From: Actinomycetota bacterium
Lineage (GTDB): Bacteria > Actinomycetota > Thermoleophilia > Gaiellales > Gaiellaceae
Reading direction: 5' to 3'
NCBI GenBank assembly: GCA_003170995.1
Contig: PMXT01000076.1
Span: forward strand, 3,322 to 9,607
Length of the DNA: 6,286 nucleotides
The translations under genes and the position numbers were made by a program. Positions 5,585 through 6,286 of this stretch are shown here, piece after piece. The notes under the pieces are model-generated. The model did no database searches. It was not told where the DNA came from and saw only the letters and a list, made by a program, of their open reading frames with translations. Position 1 is the first letter of the stretch. Each line of letters opens with the position of its first letter.

Positions 5585-5720
5585 AGGCTTGATGTGAATC
5601 TCTGAGCCGGGTTCGGCAGGGTCCTGCTCTTTGGCTGCGAAGAGGGCCTCCAGACTCCGTTCCCTCGAAATAGAACTCGAGCTGGCGCCAGATCTGGAGA
5701 CCCTCGTAGTTGCTGCTTAT
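5585..5720 (-). pseudogene. Possible frameshifted coding remnant on the minus strand, unrecognised
   Basis: Read on the minus strand, the segment contains two protein-like stretches in different frames. One includes NYEGLQIWRQLEFYFEGTE (about 5715-5657) and the other LEALFAAKEQDPAEPGSE (about 5653-5600). They join if one base near 5653-5656 is treated as an insertion. A hand count of codon positions gives low GC at position 2 and high GC at positions 1 and 3 for this strand, the pattern expected of coding DNA here. There is no start codon or ribosome binding site, and the frame runs into the 3' end of the opposing membrane protein gene. No family was recognised. It may be a gene remnant truncated by the adjoining transposase fragment, or a statistical ghost. 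Confidence 0.25.
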
Positions 5721-5895
5721 GCCCACCCCGAAGTCCGAGCCGGTCTTCGATTTCGTCAGCGGCGAGCCGGGCGTCACGCTGATAGCCGACAAGGGGCTGT
5801 AGGGAAGGGCCTACGCCGACAGGCTCGCTCTGGTCGGCGTCGATCTACAGACGCCGGCGAGAGCGCGCAGCGAGAGCTCAAGAAACAAGTGCTAG
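5719..5895 (+). pseudogene. Degenerate DDE transposase fragment with in-frame TAG
   Basis: One frame from ATG 5719 to TAG 5893-5895 is interrupted by a TAG at 5800-5802. Before the stop it reads EPGVTLIADKGL, after it GRAYADRLALVGVDLQTPAR. Together these resemble the middle of actinobacterial DDE transposases of the kind called IS982-like or DDE_Tnp_1, which have a (V/L)IADK(G/N) motif, then GR-F/Y, then a G-x-x-L-x-x-PAR segment. The Asp of IADK would be a catalytic residue. A further piece, RELKKQVLAVRIV, continues in another frame to 5918 and could correspond to the RQxIES region. The first Asp, the final Glu and both ends of the protein are missing. This is a relic, not an active element; the family name is from memory. 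Confidence 0.45.
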
Positions 5896-5949
5896 CGGTT
5901 CGAATAGTGACCGATTAGCTCTACCGCCAAGTTATGTCCTCAGCCGCAG

Positions 5950-5991
5950 GCCAACCTTCGTAACGCGGCTGCGTCATAAGCGGTGGTTGGC
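5950..5991. repeat. Inverted repeat GCCAACC/GGTTGGC with inner stem
   Basis: GCCAACC (5950-5956) is the exact reverse complement of GGTTGGC (5985-5991). Inside it ACGC (5963-5966) can pair with GCGT (5971-5974) across a GGCT loop. It may be part of an insertion sequence end or a structured RNA. Confidence 0.4.
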
Positions 5992-6073
5992 AAGATCGGG
6001 TGTCCGGCCCGGGGAGGAAACGGACGCGTAACGAAAGTCGCGCCCAAAGGCCAGGACGCCTTCTTGTCTTCGA

Positions 6074-6108
6074 GTGCGCGAGCGAGATGCGGCGTCTCGC
6101 TCGCGCAC
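6074..6108. repeat. Perfect 14-base inverted repeat (strong hairpin)
   Basis: Bases 6074-6087 (GTGCGCGAGCGAGA) are the exact reverse complement of 6095-6108, with a 7-base loop TGCGGCG. This is the strongest single hairpin in the window. It is not followed by a T-run and lies outside any credible gene. Because of it, both strands encode the same short peptide, which creates false ORFs on both. Confidence 0.75.
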
Positions 6109-6123
6109 CATTCTCGAGCAAGG

Positions 6124-6145
6124 GCCTATCTCTAGCGGGATAGGC
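6124..6145. repeat. Nine-pair hairpin with tetraloop
   Basis: GCCTATCTC (6124-6132) pairs with GGGATAGGC (6137-6145), one pair being G-T, around a TAGC loop. It starts 15 bases after the larger hairpin, so the two could form a tandem terminator or part of a structured transcript. Confidence 0.55.
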
Positions 6146-6215
6146 GCTAAGAGCACGTTTCAAATGAAGCACTCAACCGCCTGGCCGCGCTCGGCGGCGC
6201 GCTGCTTTGTCCTCG

Positions 6216-6247
6216 GTCGCGCCCGTAGCCCCGGCTACGAACGCGAC
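6216..6247. repeat. Two-tier hairpin near the right end
   Basis: GTCGCG (6216-6221) pairs with CGCGAC (6242-6247). After a CC/AA internal loop, CGTAGC (6224-6229) pairs with GCTACG (6234-6239) around a CCCG loop. If the molecule is circular this hairpin lies about 55 bases upstream of the tRNA nucleotidyltransferase start. Confidence 0.5.
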
Positions 6248-6271
6248 ACTGCGTCCTAGCATCGCATCCAC

Positions 6272-6286
6272 CGATCACACCCAGTC
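6272..6286. repeat. 15-bp terminal direct repeat, right copy
   Basis: Identical to bases 1-15 in the same orientation. Joining the copies would give a circle of 6271 bases. Across that junction the frame of the tRNA nucleotidyltransferase stays open back to a TGA at 6165-6167, but the added sequence is not protein-like. Confidence 0.8.

Larger units (their letters stand above)
5896..6271. other. Hairpin-rich region without an intact gene
   Basis: About 375 bases hold no credible gene on either strand; the short frames present have no ribosome binding site and unlikely composition. The region carries four separate inverted repeats, listed individually. It follows the transposase fragment and may include the decayed right end of that element, but no matching terminal inverted repeat pair was identified. 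Confidence 0.55.

Noticed and set aside
4933..5592. 219-codon plus-strand frame overlapping the membrane protein gene
   Set aside because: It is very rich in Arg and Ser and is out of frame with the hydrophobic-helix protein, which has the ribosome binding site.
5631..5918. 95-codon plus-strand frame read as an intact gene
   Set aside because: Its GC-rich codon position is the first rather than the third, as expected of a shadow frame. Only its last 15 residues may belong to the frameshifted transposase relic.
5974..6259. Two opposite-strand ORFs sharing the peptide RERDAASRSRT
   Set aside because: The shared peptide is produced by the perfect palindrome at 6074-6108 being read on both strands; it is not evidence for two related genes.

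Overview
The window is GC-rich bacterial DNA with chromosomal housekeeping genes. The protein sequences and codon use suggest a high-GC actinobacterium, possibly of the class Thermoleophilia (Gaiellales or Solirubrobacterales type). That placement is an inference from sequence style and was not checked by a search. No rRNA, tRNA, CRISPR array, plasmid replication gene or phage module was found.

Layout. Bases 29-1072 (+) encode a class II CCA-adding/poly(A) polymerase-type tRNA nucleotidyltransferase without a recognisable HD domain. Bases 1230-1985 (+) encode a small class I SAM-dependent methyltransferase. A perfect GC-rich hairpin separates it from a convergent three-gene minus-strand operon. 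In transcription order the operon reads: classical SDR oxidoreductase (3639-2845), a 99-residue thioredoxin-fold protein with a single active-site cysteine (2848-2549), and a CNHC redoxin of the PRX-like-1 type (2552-2025). The operon genes overlap by 4 bases (GTGA, then ATGA), so a shared redox role is plausible. Diverging from it is fabI (3915-4688, +), enoyl-ACP reductase of type II fatty acid synthesis. Its putative -10 box lies 7 bases before the ATG, which suggests a leaderless mRNA. A nested stem-loop follows fabI immediately.

From 4689 to the end the DNA is less gene-dense. It holds a doubtful 57-codon ORF (4750-4923), a clear but unrecognised two-helix membrane protein with two cysteines in its loop (5138-5584), and then about 700 bases with no intact gene. 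Within those 700 bases are a decayed DDE-transposase fragment carrying an in-frame TAG (5719-5895, +), possible frameshifted coding remains on the minus strand (about 5585-5720), and a series of strong hairpins (5950-5991, 6074-6108, 6124-6145, 6216-6247). This tail looks like the remains of a mobile element.

The first 15 and last 15 bases of the window are identical. Either the source is a circular molecule or contig of about 6271 bases, or the window is bounded by direct repeats. The gene content argues against an autonomous plasmid. No clearly new system is evident. The best leads are the terminal repeat, the hairpin-rich decayed tail, the redox operon and the leaderless fabI.
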